64,000 nucleotides of DNA from Actinomyces weissii (GTDB lineage: Bacteria; Actinomycetota; Actinomycetes; Actinomycetales; Actinomycetaceae), in assembly GCF_016598775.1 (NCBI RefSeq), contig NZ_CP066802.1, positions 62,001 through 126,000 on the forward strand. The letters run 5' to 3'. The position numbers and the translations under genes are program-made. Numbering within the stretch: position 1 is the first letter of the stretch; each line of letters opens with the position of its first letter. The notes beneath the pieces are model-generated. The model did no database searches. It was not told where the DNA came from and saw nothing but the letters and a program-made list of their open reading frames with translations. Positions 39,276 to 49,210 of this stretch are shown in pieces.

Positions 39276-40314
39276 GTTGCAGTCCCTTCGGGGACTGCGC
39301 TTCATTGAGGGGGGCCAGGCGTCTAGGAGGGCGGTCAGCGGTTCAGGGTTGCAGTCCCTTCGGGGACTGCGCTTCATTGAGGGCGCACAGATTGGTCTAG
39401 CGGTGTCGGTGCGGAGGTGTTGCAGTCCCTTCGGGGACTGCGCTTCATTGAGGGGGGTCTGGGGATTCTCGAGTGCGGACTTTTCTGTGCTGTTGCAGTC
39501 CCTTCGGGGACTGCGCTTCATTGAGGGGTGACTGACTGTCACTCGCAGACTGGCCACTAGTGTTGCAGTCCCTTCGGGGACTGCGCTTCATTGAGGGGCC
39601 CTCATCACCGAGACCTCCGGAGCCCGCACGCTCGGTTGCAGCCCCTTCGGGGACTGCGCTTCATTGAGGGGTGCTGGCTGCTGCCATGCTTGGTGTGGGT
39701 GTCGCGTTGCAGTCCCTTCGGGGACTGCGCTTCATTGAGGGCTGGGGTTTACCAGAGCCGTAGCGGGCGACTTCGTGAGTTGCAGTCCCTTCGGGGACTG
39801 CGCTTCATTGAGGGTCCTCCATGTTTCCGGTGCCCAGGGTGGAGCCGGTTGTTGCAGTCCCTTCGGGGACTGCGCTTCATTGAGGGGCGGTCACGCTCCA
39901 GGCGGCGCTGGCGGCCGAGGGGTTGCAGTCCCTTCGGGGACTGCGCTTCATTGAGGGTGCCTGGCAGTCGCTTAAAGAGTGGGCTCAGCCTTGTTGCAGT
40001 CCCTTCGGGGACTGCGCTTCATTGAGGGCACCACTCCGCGCGCACCATCGTCCTGGACCACCGGGTTGCAGTCCCTTTGGGGACTGCGCTTCATTGAGGG
40101 ATACACTGGCAAGGCGTTGAACGCCGCCCTGGACGCGTTGCAGTCCCTTCGGGGACTGCGCTTCATTGAGGGGACCGCCTCCGAGACCAGGTGGAGCGGG
40201 CCGTGGGCGTTGCAGTCCCTTCGGGGACTGCGCTTCATTGAGGGCGCAAGATCAGAGACAGAGTGAAGTCCGCCCGGAGTTGCAGTCCCTTCGGGGACTG
40301 CGCTTCATTAACAT
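39276..40314 (+). CRISPR. CRISPR array, 15 repeats and 14 spacers
   Basis: The 36-bp repeat begins GTTGCAGTCCCTTCGGGGAC and ends TGCGCTTCATTGAGGG. It contains a perfect 8-bp stem GCAGTCCC/GGGACTGC closed by a TTCG tetraloop. Repeats start at 39276, 39348, 39419, 39492, 39562, 39635, 39706, 39779, 39851, 39922, 39993, 40065, 40137, 40209 and 40279. Spacers are 34-37 bp and all different. Repeat 6 has a T-to-C change in the stem, repeat 12 a C-to-T change in the loop, and repeat 15 loses the last ~5 bases after ATT. The decay marks the right end as trailer and oldest. Confidence 0.98.
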
Positions 40315-40357
40315 GGGCGCCCCTGCTCCCTACGCTCGCCGGACTCAGGTAGCGGCC

Positions 40358-41128
40358 TCAGCGCCCTAGGACCAGCTGCGCCGTCTGCTGGGGGTGGGAG
40401 TGCATCATCTGGTGTGAGGCCCCCGCAACCACGTGGTAGCTGCAGCGCCTGCCTGAGGCCGCCAGCCGCTTCAGCCAGGACACCGGCGTCAGGGCGTCCT
40501 TCTGCCCGCCCACCAGCACGGCCTCACAGTCCAGCTCCCCCAGGTGCTCAGCCAGCTGGTAGCGCAGGAGTGCGGGCAGGATCTCCGCCATGTACCAGGG
40601 GCCCGCCCGCAGCAAGGAGTATCCGGTGGCCAGCATCGAGCGCGGCGGCTCGTGCACCGCCGCCTGGCAGAACCGCCGCACCACCACGCCCAGCCCGCCC
40701 TCGGCGTCGTTGATAACCGGCGCCAGCAGCACCACCCGGTCGGCCAGTGACGGGTCCTGCCTGACCGCCTCCACCACCACCTGGGTGCCCATCGAGTGCC
40801 CCACCCACACGGCGCCCGATCCTGCCCCCAGCTCCTGGGCCGCCAGCCGCGCCACCCGGGCGAACTGCCCGATGCGCAGCCCGGCGTCCGGGTCCTTCGT
40901 GGGCCCGAAACCCGGCAGGTTCAGCACCAGCACCCGCCCGTGCGCCGCCAGGAGCCGCGCCAGAGGCCGAAAGTAGTAGGAGGACATGCCCAGCCCGTGC
41001 ACCAGCACGAAAGCCTGCTCGCCTTCCCCGAGCAGCCGCGCCACCACCTCGTAGCCGTCCACCGTCACCGAGCGTGTGGAAAAGTCCAGTTGGGAGGGGG
41101 TGTCTGGCTGGGCGGGAGCGCGGGTCAC
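40358..41128 (-). CDS. Alpha/beta hydrolase
   Basis: This 256-aa alpha/beta hydrolase starts from a GTG at 41128; the frame extends to 41296 but with an unlikely Ala/Ser/Arg leader. Features: FVLVHGLGMSSYYFRPLARL with the oxyanion HG, the nucleophile elbow WVGHSMGTQVVVEA, the acid in LVGGQKDALTPVSWL, and the catalytic His in VVAGASHQMMHSHP. The triad is complete; the substrate is unknown. It converges on the CRISPR trailer end, 43 bp away. The 323-bp stretch to its right (41129-41451) contains no gene I can support. Confidence 0.82.
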   Translation of the reverse strand: MTRAPAQPDTPSQLDFSTRSVTVDGYEVVARLLGEGEQAFVLVHGLGMSSYYFRPLARLLAAHGRVLVLNLPGFGPTKDPDAGLRIGQFARVARLAAQELGAGSGAVWVGHSMGTQVVVEAVRQDPSLADRVVLLAPVINDAEGGLGVVVRRFCQAAVHEPPRSMLATGYSLLRAGPWYMAEILPALLRYQLAEHLGELDCEAVLVGGQKDALTPVSWLKRLAASGRRCSYHVVAGASHQMMHSHPQQTAQLVLGR

Positions 41129-41451
41129 GGCGCACAGCGTAGCCCTGTGGGTGCGCACGCGCCGGGCCTTCCAGGTCCCTGCCCGTGCCGGGACGCTACC
41201 AGGCGACGACGACGCCGCGGCCGCCCAGGCAGATGACGCCGCGGGGCCGCTGGAGTACCCGACAGACACGCACCTTCCCCAGGCCTCTGGTCCCAACGAG
41301 CCAAGAGTGTGCCGGTACGACGCCGGGGTCGCCTAGTCACACAGGCAAAGCTCAAGCAGCCGCGCTCCACAGGGGGCGTTGCGGGGAGCCGGTTGTCAGA
41401 CCTTTGGTGAAAGTGCTTCATACCTAGTGCCAGCCGGTTAACGTCTCGTCT

Positions 41452-42090
41452 ATGCTCCCTGAGAATCCCGCCAGCTCCGCACCACAGGCCGTCCCTGAGT
41501 CCGTCCCTTCCGTGCCGGCCTCTGAAGACGACACGGCAGAAGGTGACGCCTCCTGCCCTGGGTCCACCGCCGTCCCGGCGTCGCCGGATGATGAGAACGA
41601 TCCTGATTCACCAGAGATGTCGCAGGTGTACGCCCGCCGACAGGCTATCGCCTATATCGCTGTGGGCCTGTTCTGTCTGGGGTTATTCATAGCGTTCCCG
41701 CTTGTGCGCCTCGTCGATTTGCTGGGAATCGAGGATATGCTGCGCCGTAACGGTTTGAAGCACCTGGTGCGGCGGTACTTTGCGTACTCCCTGGCTGTTG
41801 ATGAGGTCGACGCCGAGATCGCCGGCGGCTGGTTGCATGGGCGGACCGTGCAGGTAAAGGTCACTTTGGTCTCAGAGGTCTCCCGCGCGGATATCTGCGA
41901 GCTGCTCGCTGGAGCCGAGCAGCGCTTCGGGAACCTGGAACTGCACCATATCGGCCTGGAAAAGATAAGGGTCCTCCTGCGCGGGAGCATTCCCGGGGGC
42001 GGTGACGAGTTCCGACTCGATATTCCGGACCGTCGCGAGAGCAGGTACCCCGAGAATGAGAAGGAGCATCAGCGGCTCTGCGGCGGCTAA
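41452..42090 (+). CDS. Orphan single-pass membrane protein
   Basis: This 212-aa protein is of no family I recognise. Residues 1-~62 are acidic and Pro/Ser-rich (low complexity), followed by one hydrophobic helix near 66-88 (AIAYIAVGLFCLGLFIAF). The remaining soluble part contains LAVDEVDAEIAGGWLHGRTV and ADICELLAGAEQRFGN. Topology suggests a cytoplasmic acidic tail and an exported or membrane-proximal domain. It precedes another orphan membrane protein in the same direction, 176 bp apart. The ATG at 41452 lacks a strong ribosome site. Confidence 0.6.
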   Translation: MLPENPASSAPQAVPESVPSVPASEDDTAEGDASCPGSTAVPASPDDENDPDSPEMSQVYARRQAIAYIAVGLFCLGLFIAFPLVRLVDLLGIEDMLRRNGLKHLVRRYFAYSLAVDEVDAEIAGGWLHGRTVQVKVTLVSEVSRADICELLAGAEQRFGNLELHHIGLEKIRVLLRGSIPGGGDEFRLDIPDRRESRYPENEKEHQRLCGG

Positions 42091-42266
42091 GCCGACGCTA
42101 GCCGGTGCGAGGCCGGTGCTCTCCCCTGATGCACTGAGACCCTGACGCCCCGGAACCCGGACGCCCCAACACCCGGCTACCACTCCCCATGCAGGGGGTA
42201 CTACAGCCCATGCGGTGCGCCTCCTGATCCATGGAATGGCGCGGCCTACATGGATACGTTGAGAAG

Positions 42267-43388
42267 GTGAGCACCCACTCCAGTACCCAGCTGCCTCCGC
42301 TGCCCCCGGCTTACCCCGCGGCGCCACCCCGCCCAGCAGCAGCTAGCGGCTTCCTCTGGTTCCTGCTGGGCGCGGTGAGCGGCTTCGTAGTCGGCGTCCT
42401 GACGGCGACCATGCTGTCCTCTGTGGTGAGGGGAGACTTTCGCGTGCCAGCGGCTCCGCCCGAGCCGGCCTCCACGACGCTCACGGACGAATGCGCCAAG
42501 GTCCACGCCGTCGAGGCTGCGCTCAACAGCGCCGCCCAGAAGCAGACCACCCTGGTCGACCCGCAGGTAACCGTCTCCGACCCCTGCTCAGAGGTGGCTC
42601 TCACCGCCAGCCTCTCCGGCACCCCCGACGCCGAGAGCGTGGCTGCGCTGCACGAGGCGCTGCTGATTGATACCGGGGAGGCGATCTCCCAGGCCGATCG
42701 GGGCAGCACCAAGGTGAGTCTGCACTGGATGGTCGGCGGCACCGAGGTGACCACCGAGGCCACCTTGAACAACGACGCCGCCGCGCTCCTGCGTACCTCT
42801 CTGACCGCTGCCCTGGAGATCGCCAAGCTGGGGCCCCAGAGCGTGCAGGTGCTCCCTAGCGCCTACCAGCCCGCCGTGCACGTCACCTGGGGAGCGGTCG
42901 GCAGCACCCAGCTGGCCATGATCCACCCTGACCCAGCCACCAACCCGAACGGCACGGCCATCGAATACCACCAGGAGGCCGCCGTCGGAGAGCTCGCCGT
43001 CGAGATCATGCAGGAGAGCGGCACCGGAGCCGTCGACGACGCCGAGCTGCGCCGCTGGGTGGATGAGGCGGTGCGCACCAAGGCCACATCCCTCAACGTG
43101 AACGCCACCCCAGGCGGAGTCGGCCGTGCCTTCGCCTTCCCTGAGGCCAAGGAGAGCGCGCAGCTGGAGCCCAAGGCCGTGGAGCTGCTGCGGGGCGTTG
43201 ACCAGTGCGCCGCCGGCACCTTCACAGAGGTCTCTGGCTTGGGGGACCGCGACGAGCCCAAGGTCCTCTTCCGCTATGACTGCAAGGACGGTCGGCTCGC
43301 CGTCGCCCCGCTGCCGGTCAGTGCCAAGGAGCGGGAGATCACGGACAACGAGGCCGCCCAGCGGGCCCTGGACGCCGCACGCCAGTAG
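42267..43388 (+). CDS. Orphan membrane-anchored protein
   Basis: This protein is 373 aa from a GTG at 42267 (an ATG at 42231 would add 12 residues). A short Pro/Ala-rich cytoplasmic segment precedes one helix at ~28-52 (SGFLWFLLGAVSGFVVGVLT). The long external part includes VTVSDPCSEVALTASLSGTP and VDQCAAGTFTEVSGLGDRDE, with four cysteines that could pair. No known domain is recognised. It may be an Actinomyces-specific cell-surface protein. It lies 210 bp upstream of nrdF. Confidence 0.62.
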   Translation: MSTHSSTQLPPLPPAYPAAPPRPAAASGFLWFLLGAVSGFVVGVLTATMLSSVVRGDFRVPAAPPEPASTTLTDECAKVHAVEAALNSAAQKQTTLVDPQVTVSDPCSEVALTASLSGTPDAESVAALHEALLIDTGEAISQADRGSTKVSLHWMVGGTEVTTEATLNNDAAALLRTSLTAALEIAKLGPQSVQVLPSAYQPAVHVTWGAVGSTQLAMIHPDPATNPNGTAIEYHQEAAVGELAVEIMQESGTGAVDDAELRRWVDEAVRTKATSLNVNATPGGVGRAFAFPEAKESAQLEPKAVELLRGVDQCAAGTFTEVSGLGDRDEPKVLFRYDCKDGRLAVAPLPVSAKEREITDNEAAQRALDAARQ

Positions 43389-43435
43389 CCGCGTGCGGGC
43401 GCCTCCCGCCGCCAGGACCGGCCGCCCCGGCACCG

Positions 43436-43542
43436 CCGTCGCTGTATCCAAGGGGGCCGCCAAGGTCACGGCCCTGCTGCCCGGCCCCTCCGTCGCTGTA
43501 CCCAAGGGGGCCGCCAAGGTCACGGCCCTGCTGCCCGGGGGC
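43436..43542. repeat. 54-bp tandem repeat, two units, upstream of nrdF
   Basis: The units 43436-43489 and 43490-~43542 begin CCGTCGCTGTATCCAAGGGG and CCGTCGCTGTACCCAAGGGG and are almost identical over ~50 bp. They fill half of the 210-bp gap before nrdF and could be part of its control region or a terminator remnant. Confidence 0.8.
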
Positions 43543-43565
43543 CGGCGCCGTCGTGGGTAGCATGA

Positions 43566-44573
<1,008 letters not shown>

Positions 44574-45054
44574 GGCCCCCTTCCAGGCTGCTGCCTGCCG
44601 CGCCGACTCCTGCCCGACGACGGCGGGGCTGGGGCCACCCCGGCCCCGCCGTCGCTCACAGGTGCACGAAAACAGACATCCCCAAGGCGGACATTGCTGA
44701 CAAGCGGCCAATGTGTGCAAAGGTGGTGCTGAACATGTTCAACAAAGGCCCACTGTCAGCAAAGTAGTGCTTGCTGATGTTCGACAAGTGCCCGATGATG
44801 AACATCATGGACCTGAACATGTTCAAGAACCCCAGCATGGGAGAGCTTGTGGAGCTGGGGCTGCTCAAGGTCCTGAACCCAGGCTCCCAGCCGCGGCGCT
44901 TCGTGGCCCCCGCGGTGCTGGAGGTGCTGCTGCGCGGCGGTCGCTGAGAACTGACCCGCCCGCCCAGCGCACCGGCCCGGCTGTGCGTCTGCCCGCCTGG
45001 CCCAGCCAGGCCGCCTGGCGCCCCACCCCGCCTCGGCGTCGTTAGGCTGCCCCC
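44574..45054. other. Intergenic region with a decayed gene fragment
   Basis: These 481 bp lack an intact gene. Between 44670 and 44830 a short motif around TGAACATGTTCAACAA recurs in three imperfect forms. From 44776 a frame reads MGELVELGLLKVLN and RRFVAPAVLEVLLRGGR to a stop at 44947. This looks like the C-terminal winged-helix end of a Fic-type or similar protein and is probably a remnant. Confidence 0.4.
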
Positions 45055-45933
45055 ATGAGCGAGTACTTCGTGGGCAAGCAGGACGCCGACGGCCAGGACC
45101 CGGCCGAGCCCCCCGTCCCCGGCCAGCCGCCAGCCGCAGAGGACGCCCCCCAGCGTGCTTCCATGGGCACCCACACCCCCGTGCCCGGAGAGACCGTACG
45201 CCTGGGCCTGCCCTTCAACGGCGTCGTGCCCCTGTGGTACGAGGGCGAGGACATCACCTGGCACCGCAGCCTGGACCTGGACCTGTCCACCCTGCTGGGC
45301 CTGGGGCACGTCCAGACCGTCCCCGGCCCCTCCCCGACCCCGCCCGGCTGGAGCGAGCAGGTGGAGGTCGCCACCCTCAGCTACCCGCCGGAGGAACCCG
45401 GCCCCACACTGCACCTGCAGGCCGTCGCCCCCACCGGCCGCCGCGCCGTCAACCACGAGGGACAGGGCGCCCTGCTACGCCTGAGCCCGCCCCTGGAGGC
45501 CCAGGCGGCCCTGGCCGACGGGCTGGACGAGACCTCCCTGGCCATCCACGTGGGCCGCCTGATGATCCGGGCCGCCCGCGACTCCGCCATCCTCCTGTTC
45601 ACCCTGCGGGCCCCCCACGACCCCGAGGCCCACCACCTTCTGTCCATACCGGCGGAGGTGGACGAGCAGCTGGTCATGCACTTCCACCTGGGCACCCTCC
45701 TGGACATGGACGGCGGCGCCTGGGCGGGAGCCACCCGCCAGGACGGCATGAGCCTGCTGGACCTGGACGTGCCCTTCGAGCCGCTGCTGGCTGCCGGCAG
45801 TGGCGAGGACGCGCCCGGCCTGGACGCCAACGGGCTGGTGGACATGGCCCGGCCCGTGGTTGACTGCCTGCTCAAGCCCGGCTTCCCCTTCGCCCTGGGC
45901 TACTCCTTCATCCTGCCCCAGGAGCCACGGTGA
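45055..45933 (+). CDS. Uncharacterised soluble protein
   Basis: This 292-aa protein has a Pro/Ala/Asp-rich first ~45 residues and no membrane segment. Readable blocks are VRLGLPFNGVVPLWYEGEDI, WHRSLDLDLSTLLGLGHVQT, and DETSLAIHVGRLMIRAARDS. I recognise no family. The ATG at 45055 comes after a long gene-free gap. The formate/nitrite transporter begins 68 bp downstream in the same direction, so they may share a transcript. Confidence 0.65.
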   Translation: MSEYFVGKQDADGQDPAEPPVPGQPPAAEDAPQRASMGTHTPVPGETVRLGLPFNGVVPLWYEGEDITWHRSLDLDLSTLLGLGHVQTVPGPSPTPPGWSEQVEVATLSYPPEEPGPTLHLQAVAPTGRRAVNHEGQGALLRLSPPLEAQAALADGLDETSLAIHVGRLMIRAARDSAILLFTLRAPHDPEAHHLLSIPAEVDEQLVMHFHLGTLLDMDGGAWAGATRQDGMSLLDLDVPFEPLLAAGSGEDAPGLDANGLVDMARPVVDCLLKPGFPFALGYSFILPQEPR

Positions 45934-46001
45934 CCGGTCTCACCGCCAGGCTGGGCCCAAGGTAGCCCTGCTGCGGCCCCCGCAGGGTCCAGAGTTGGGG
46001 C

Positions 46002-46781
46002 GTGCTTACACTCACTGAGAACCTGGCGGCCCAGGACGCGGCCGCCCGCCACAAGACCCACGGCGCCAAGCGCCCCCTGGAGTACCTGGTGGCCGCCGCG
46101 CTGGCCGGGATGTTCATCGGCCTGGCGGACGTGTTCATGATGACGGCGGCCGGTCCGCTGCGGGACGCTGGCAGCCCCTGGGCGCCGCTGGTTGGGGGTG
46201 CGGTCTTCGGGATCGGCCTGATCCTGGTGGTCTTCGCCGGGGGAGAACTGGCCACCAGCGGCATGATGATCCTGCCGGTAGGGTCCTTGCGCAAGGCGGT
46301 GCGCCCGGGCCGGGCCGCCACCACCCTGGGCCTGATGCTGGTTGGCAACCTGCTCGGCTCCGTGCTGGTGGCCGCCCTGGTGCGTGGCTCCGGGATCATG
46401 GCTGAGGGCACCGTGGTGGGCGGAATGCTCAAGGCCGTGGTGACGGGCAAGGTACACCACGACAACACCGAGCTGTTCTTCCGGGGGGTGCTGTGCAACA
46501 TCCTGGTCTGCCTGGCCATGTGGTGCGCGACCCGCTGCGAGAACGAGGTCGCCAAGATGATCCTGATGGCCTGGTGCATGGCAGCCTTCGTCGGCTCGGG
46601 CTTCGAGCACGTGGTGGCCAACATGACCACCTTCTCCCTGGGTGTCCTGCACGGAGTAGAGGGCGGCACCCTGGCGGAGGCAGCCCGCAACCTGGGCGTG
46701 GTCCTGTGCGGCAACCTGGTGGGCGGCGGCCTGTTCGTGGGCGGTGCCTACCTGCTGGCCGCCCGCACCGAGCAGCCCTGA
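46002..46781 (+). CDS. Formate/nitrite transporter family (FNT) channel
   Basis: FNT proteins are pentameric channels for formate, nitrite or hydrosulfide. This one is 259 aa with about six membrane helices. Signature segments are AALAGMFIGLADVFMMTAAG near the N-terminus, GGELATSGMMI at the first pore loop, VLCNILVCLAMWCA, and the conserved pore histidine in GSGFEHVVANMT. The start is GTG at 46002. The substrate cannot be told apart among the family by sequence reading alone. Confidence 0.88.
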   Translation: MLTLTENLAAQDAAARHKTHGAKRPLEYLVAAALAGMFIGLADVFMMTAAGPLRDAGSPWAPLVGGAVFGIGLILVVFAGGELATSGMMILPVGSLRKAVRPGRAATTLGLMLVGNLLGSVLVAALVRGSGIMAEGTVVGGMLKAVVTGKVHHDNTELFFRGVLCNILVCLAMWCATRCENEVAKMILMAWCMAAFVGSGFEHVVANMTTFSLGVLHGVEGGTLAEAARNLGVVLCGNLVGGGLFVGGAYLLAARTEQP

Positions 46782-46823
46782 CGGCGCGGAGCCGGGCGGG
46801 GTCCCAGGACCGCCCCGCCGTCG

Positions 46824-48527
46824 TCAGGCCAGGGCCTGGCGCAGCACGTCCAGGCCCACCGAGCCCAGGCGCAGCGCCCGCATGTGGAAGTCCTTCAGGG
46901 AGGATCCCGCCGCCAGCGACTCCGCCCGCGCCTGCTCCCACAGGCGCTGCCCGATCGCGTAGGAGGGTGCCTGCCCCGGCCAGCCCAGGTAGCGGTCCAG
47001 CTCGAAGCGCAGGAAGCCCTCACCCATGGCCACGTTGTGCCGCAGGAACTCCCAGGCGGACCCGTAGTCCCAGGTCCCCTCGCCCACGCCGGGCAGGTCC
47101 ACCAGCTCGGCCGGGCGGGGCTTGCCCAGGTGCGCCCCGATGTCCAGCACCACCCGGGCGGCCCGCAGCCGCTGGGAGTCCAGCATCCCAAAACGGTCCC
47201 CCGGGTCCTCCTGGAAGCCCAGCTCCGCCATCAGCCGCTCGGCGTACAGGGCCCAGCCCTCGCCGTGGCCGCTGACCCAGCAGCACAGGCGCCGCCAGGA
47301 GTTGAGCTCCTCGCGCAGGAAGGTCTGCATCCCCACCTGCAGGTGGTGGCCGGGCACCCCCTCGTGGAACACCGTGGTGCGCTCCTGCCAGGTGGCGAAG
47401 TCCTCGGTGCCCGCAGGCACCGACCACCACATGCGGCCAGGGCGGGAGAAGTCGTCGCTGGGGCCGGTGTAGTAGATGCCACCGGTCTGCGACGGCGCGA
47501 TCCGGCACTCCAGGGTGCGCAGCGGCTCCGGGATGTCAAAGTGGGTGCCGTCCAGGGCCTCGATGGCGGCGTCGGAGGTCTTCTGCATCCACTCCTGGAG
47601 GGCCTGGGTGCCGTGCACCGACCGGCTCGGGTCGGCGTTGAGCCGCTCCAGGGCCTGGCGCACCGTGGTGCCGGGGCCGTAGAGCTCGGCGGCGATCTGG
47701 CGCTGCTCGGCGTCGATCTCCGCCAGGCGCTGGCGGCCCCACTCGTAGGTCTCGTCCAGGTCCACCTCCGCCCCCAGGAACTCACGGCTCAGGAGGCTGT
47801 AGCGGTCGCGGCCCACGGCGTCGGCCTCCGGGGCCTGGGGCAGCAGGTGGTCGCGCAGGTGCTCGGCCAGCTCCGCGTAGGCGGCGCGGGCGGCGGCGCT
47901 GGCCTGCTCCAGCTCCGTGCGCAGGGACTGCGGCAGAGGGCCGGAGGTAGTAGCGGCGTCCTTGATGAGCGCCGTGTAGGAGCTGGTGGGCTCCTGGGCC
48001 TGGTCCTGTGCCTGCTGCACGCAGGCCTGCACCTGACGGCGGGCGGCCACCTGCCCCCGGCTGGCGGCCAGCTCCAGGCACTGCCGGTAGCCCTGCAGGG
48101 CGCGCGGGACGTCCCGCAGGCAGGAGGCGAAGTCCGCCCAGTCCGACTCGGTGGCGGTGGGCAGGTTGTCGAACAGGTCGCGCAGGCCCTGCACGGGACT
48201 GGCGATGTTGTTCAGGCTGCGCAGGTACTCGCCTGCCTCAGCCAGCTCCAGCTCCAGGCCCAGGCGCTCGCGCATGGCCGCCAGGGTGACCCGGTCGGTG
48301 TCGTCGGCGGGCGTGGTGCCCTCCAGGGCCTGCAGGGTGCGGCGGTTGAGGTCCTGATGGGCCTGCAGGCCCTCGGGGGAGTAGTCGTCCAGCTCGCCAC
48401 GGCGTCCCGGCAGGCCGTTGTAGACGGCGAACTCGGGGGAGAGCTCGGCCAGGCGGGCCACGTGCTCCTCAGCGACGGCATCGACGGCGGTGGGCTGGTG
48501 GTGCGTGGGCACGGCGGTATCAGTCAT
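46824..48527 (-). CDS. DUF885 family metallopeptidase-like protein
   Basis: DUF885 proteins resemble M2/M32-type zinc carboxypeptidases. The protein is 567 aa. The zinc-binding motif is TTVFHEGVPGHHLQVGM near residue 398 (HExxxHH form), with a downstream third-ligand region SGHGEGWALYAERLMAELGF near 430. The first ~200 residues are helical with Gln/Arg-rich text. There is no signal peptide, so it is cytoplasmic. The ATG at 48527 is the only good start. It is convergent with the FNT gene. Confidence 0.85.
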   Translation of the reverse strand: MTDTAVPTHHQPTAVDAVAEEHVARLAELSPEFAVYNGLPGRRGELDDYSPEGLQAHQDLNRRTLQALEGTTPADDTDRVTLAAMRERLGLELELAEAGEYLRSLNNIASPVQGLRDLFDNLPTATESDWADFASCLRDVPRALQGYRQCLELAASRGQVAARRQVQACVQQAQDQAQEPTSSYTALIKDAATTSGPLPQSLRTELEQASAAARAAYAELAEHLRDHLLPQAPEADAVGRDRYSLLSREFLGAEVDLDETYEWGRQRLAEIDAEQRQIAAELYGPGTTVRQALERLNADPSRSVHGTQALQEWMQKTSDAAIEALDGTHFDIPEPLRTLECRIAPSQTGGIYYTGPSDDFSRPGRMWWSVPAGTEDFATWQERTTVFHEGVPGHHLQVGMQTFLREELNSWRRLCCWVSGHGEGWALYAERLMAELGFQEDPGDRFGMLDSQRLRAARVVLDIGAHLGKPRPAELVDLPGVGEGTWDYGSAWEFLRHNVAMGEGFLRFELDRYLGWPGQAPSYAIGQRLWEQARAESLAAGSSLKDFHMRALRLGSVGLDVLRQALA

Positions 48528-48668
48528 GCCCCGAGGCTAGGGCATAGCTCCGGGGCCAGGGAACAGGGGAACAGCAGGGGCCGTGGAGAAGCGGTTCATG
48601 AGTGCGGCGGGGAGTGCGGCGACGACGGTTCCGCGCGGTTCTCGGAGTGCCAAGCGCTGAATACTATT

Positions 48669-48756
48669 AGCCAGCCTGCGGGATATTAGTGGTCTGGCAG
48701 GACAAACCTATTATGCCCGAGCACTCAGTCTGCGGGTCCGTGCTGGGCGTGGCAGC
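48669..48756 (-). repeat. Left 88-bp repeat of island 2 (fragment of lipoprotein gene 3' end)
   Basis: These 88 bp align without gaps to 52376-52463 with about seven mismatches, and on the minus strand encode the same C-terminus (SGIIGLSC ... IPQAG and stop). The intact lipoprotein gene is at 52374-53567, so this is a copied or left-behind 3' fragment. Around it, 48528-49210 holds no gene, and becomes A/T-rich from ~48970. Confidence 0.82.
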
Positions 48757-49210
48757 AAGAACCCCAGTCAGTCAGGGAATACTGGCCTCGGTTGTTAGGT
48801 GGGGCGGGGTGAGGCGTCGGGTGGCGGCAAGTGCAACAAACGGCAATAGCTCTCAGGGACAAACCGGGCGATAGGGGGTTGGCGACTGGGTTCCAGCAGG
48901 CCGAGTTCTCATAAAAGCGGCTGTCCTGTCCCCGCCCGATTTCACCGCCCCTAGACATGTCTCAGCAACAGTAACGTCGCGCTAAACAATAAGCGATCAT
49001 GCAATAGTTTTCTAACCTTCTGGGGCCTTGCAGGTAGCTCCCGTCTACGCAAAACGAGGATAGTTGACTCCATTACATTTGGTCAGGCATATAGGTTATA
49101 TCTATCATAGCTGTGCTCTGTCACTCTGGCCTTGGCTCCCGCTACGACGTCCTGTAGAATGAAATGAAAGCATTTGCCCACTAACCTAATCGACTCCATT
49201 AGGGGAACTC

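Noticed and set aside
39277..40369. Frames repeating LQSLRGLRFIEG across the CRISPR array
   Set aside because: They are translations of the CRISPR repeats, not proteins.
46884..48689. 601-codon plus-strand frame over the DUF885 gene
   Set aside because: It is antisense to a gene with a clear HEGVPGHH zinc motif; the text is Gly/Val/Gln-biased shadow.
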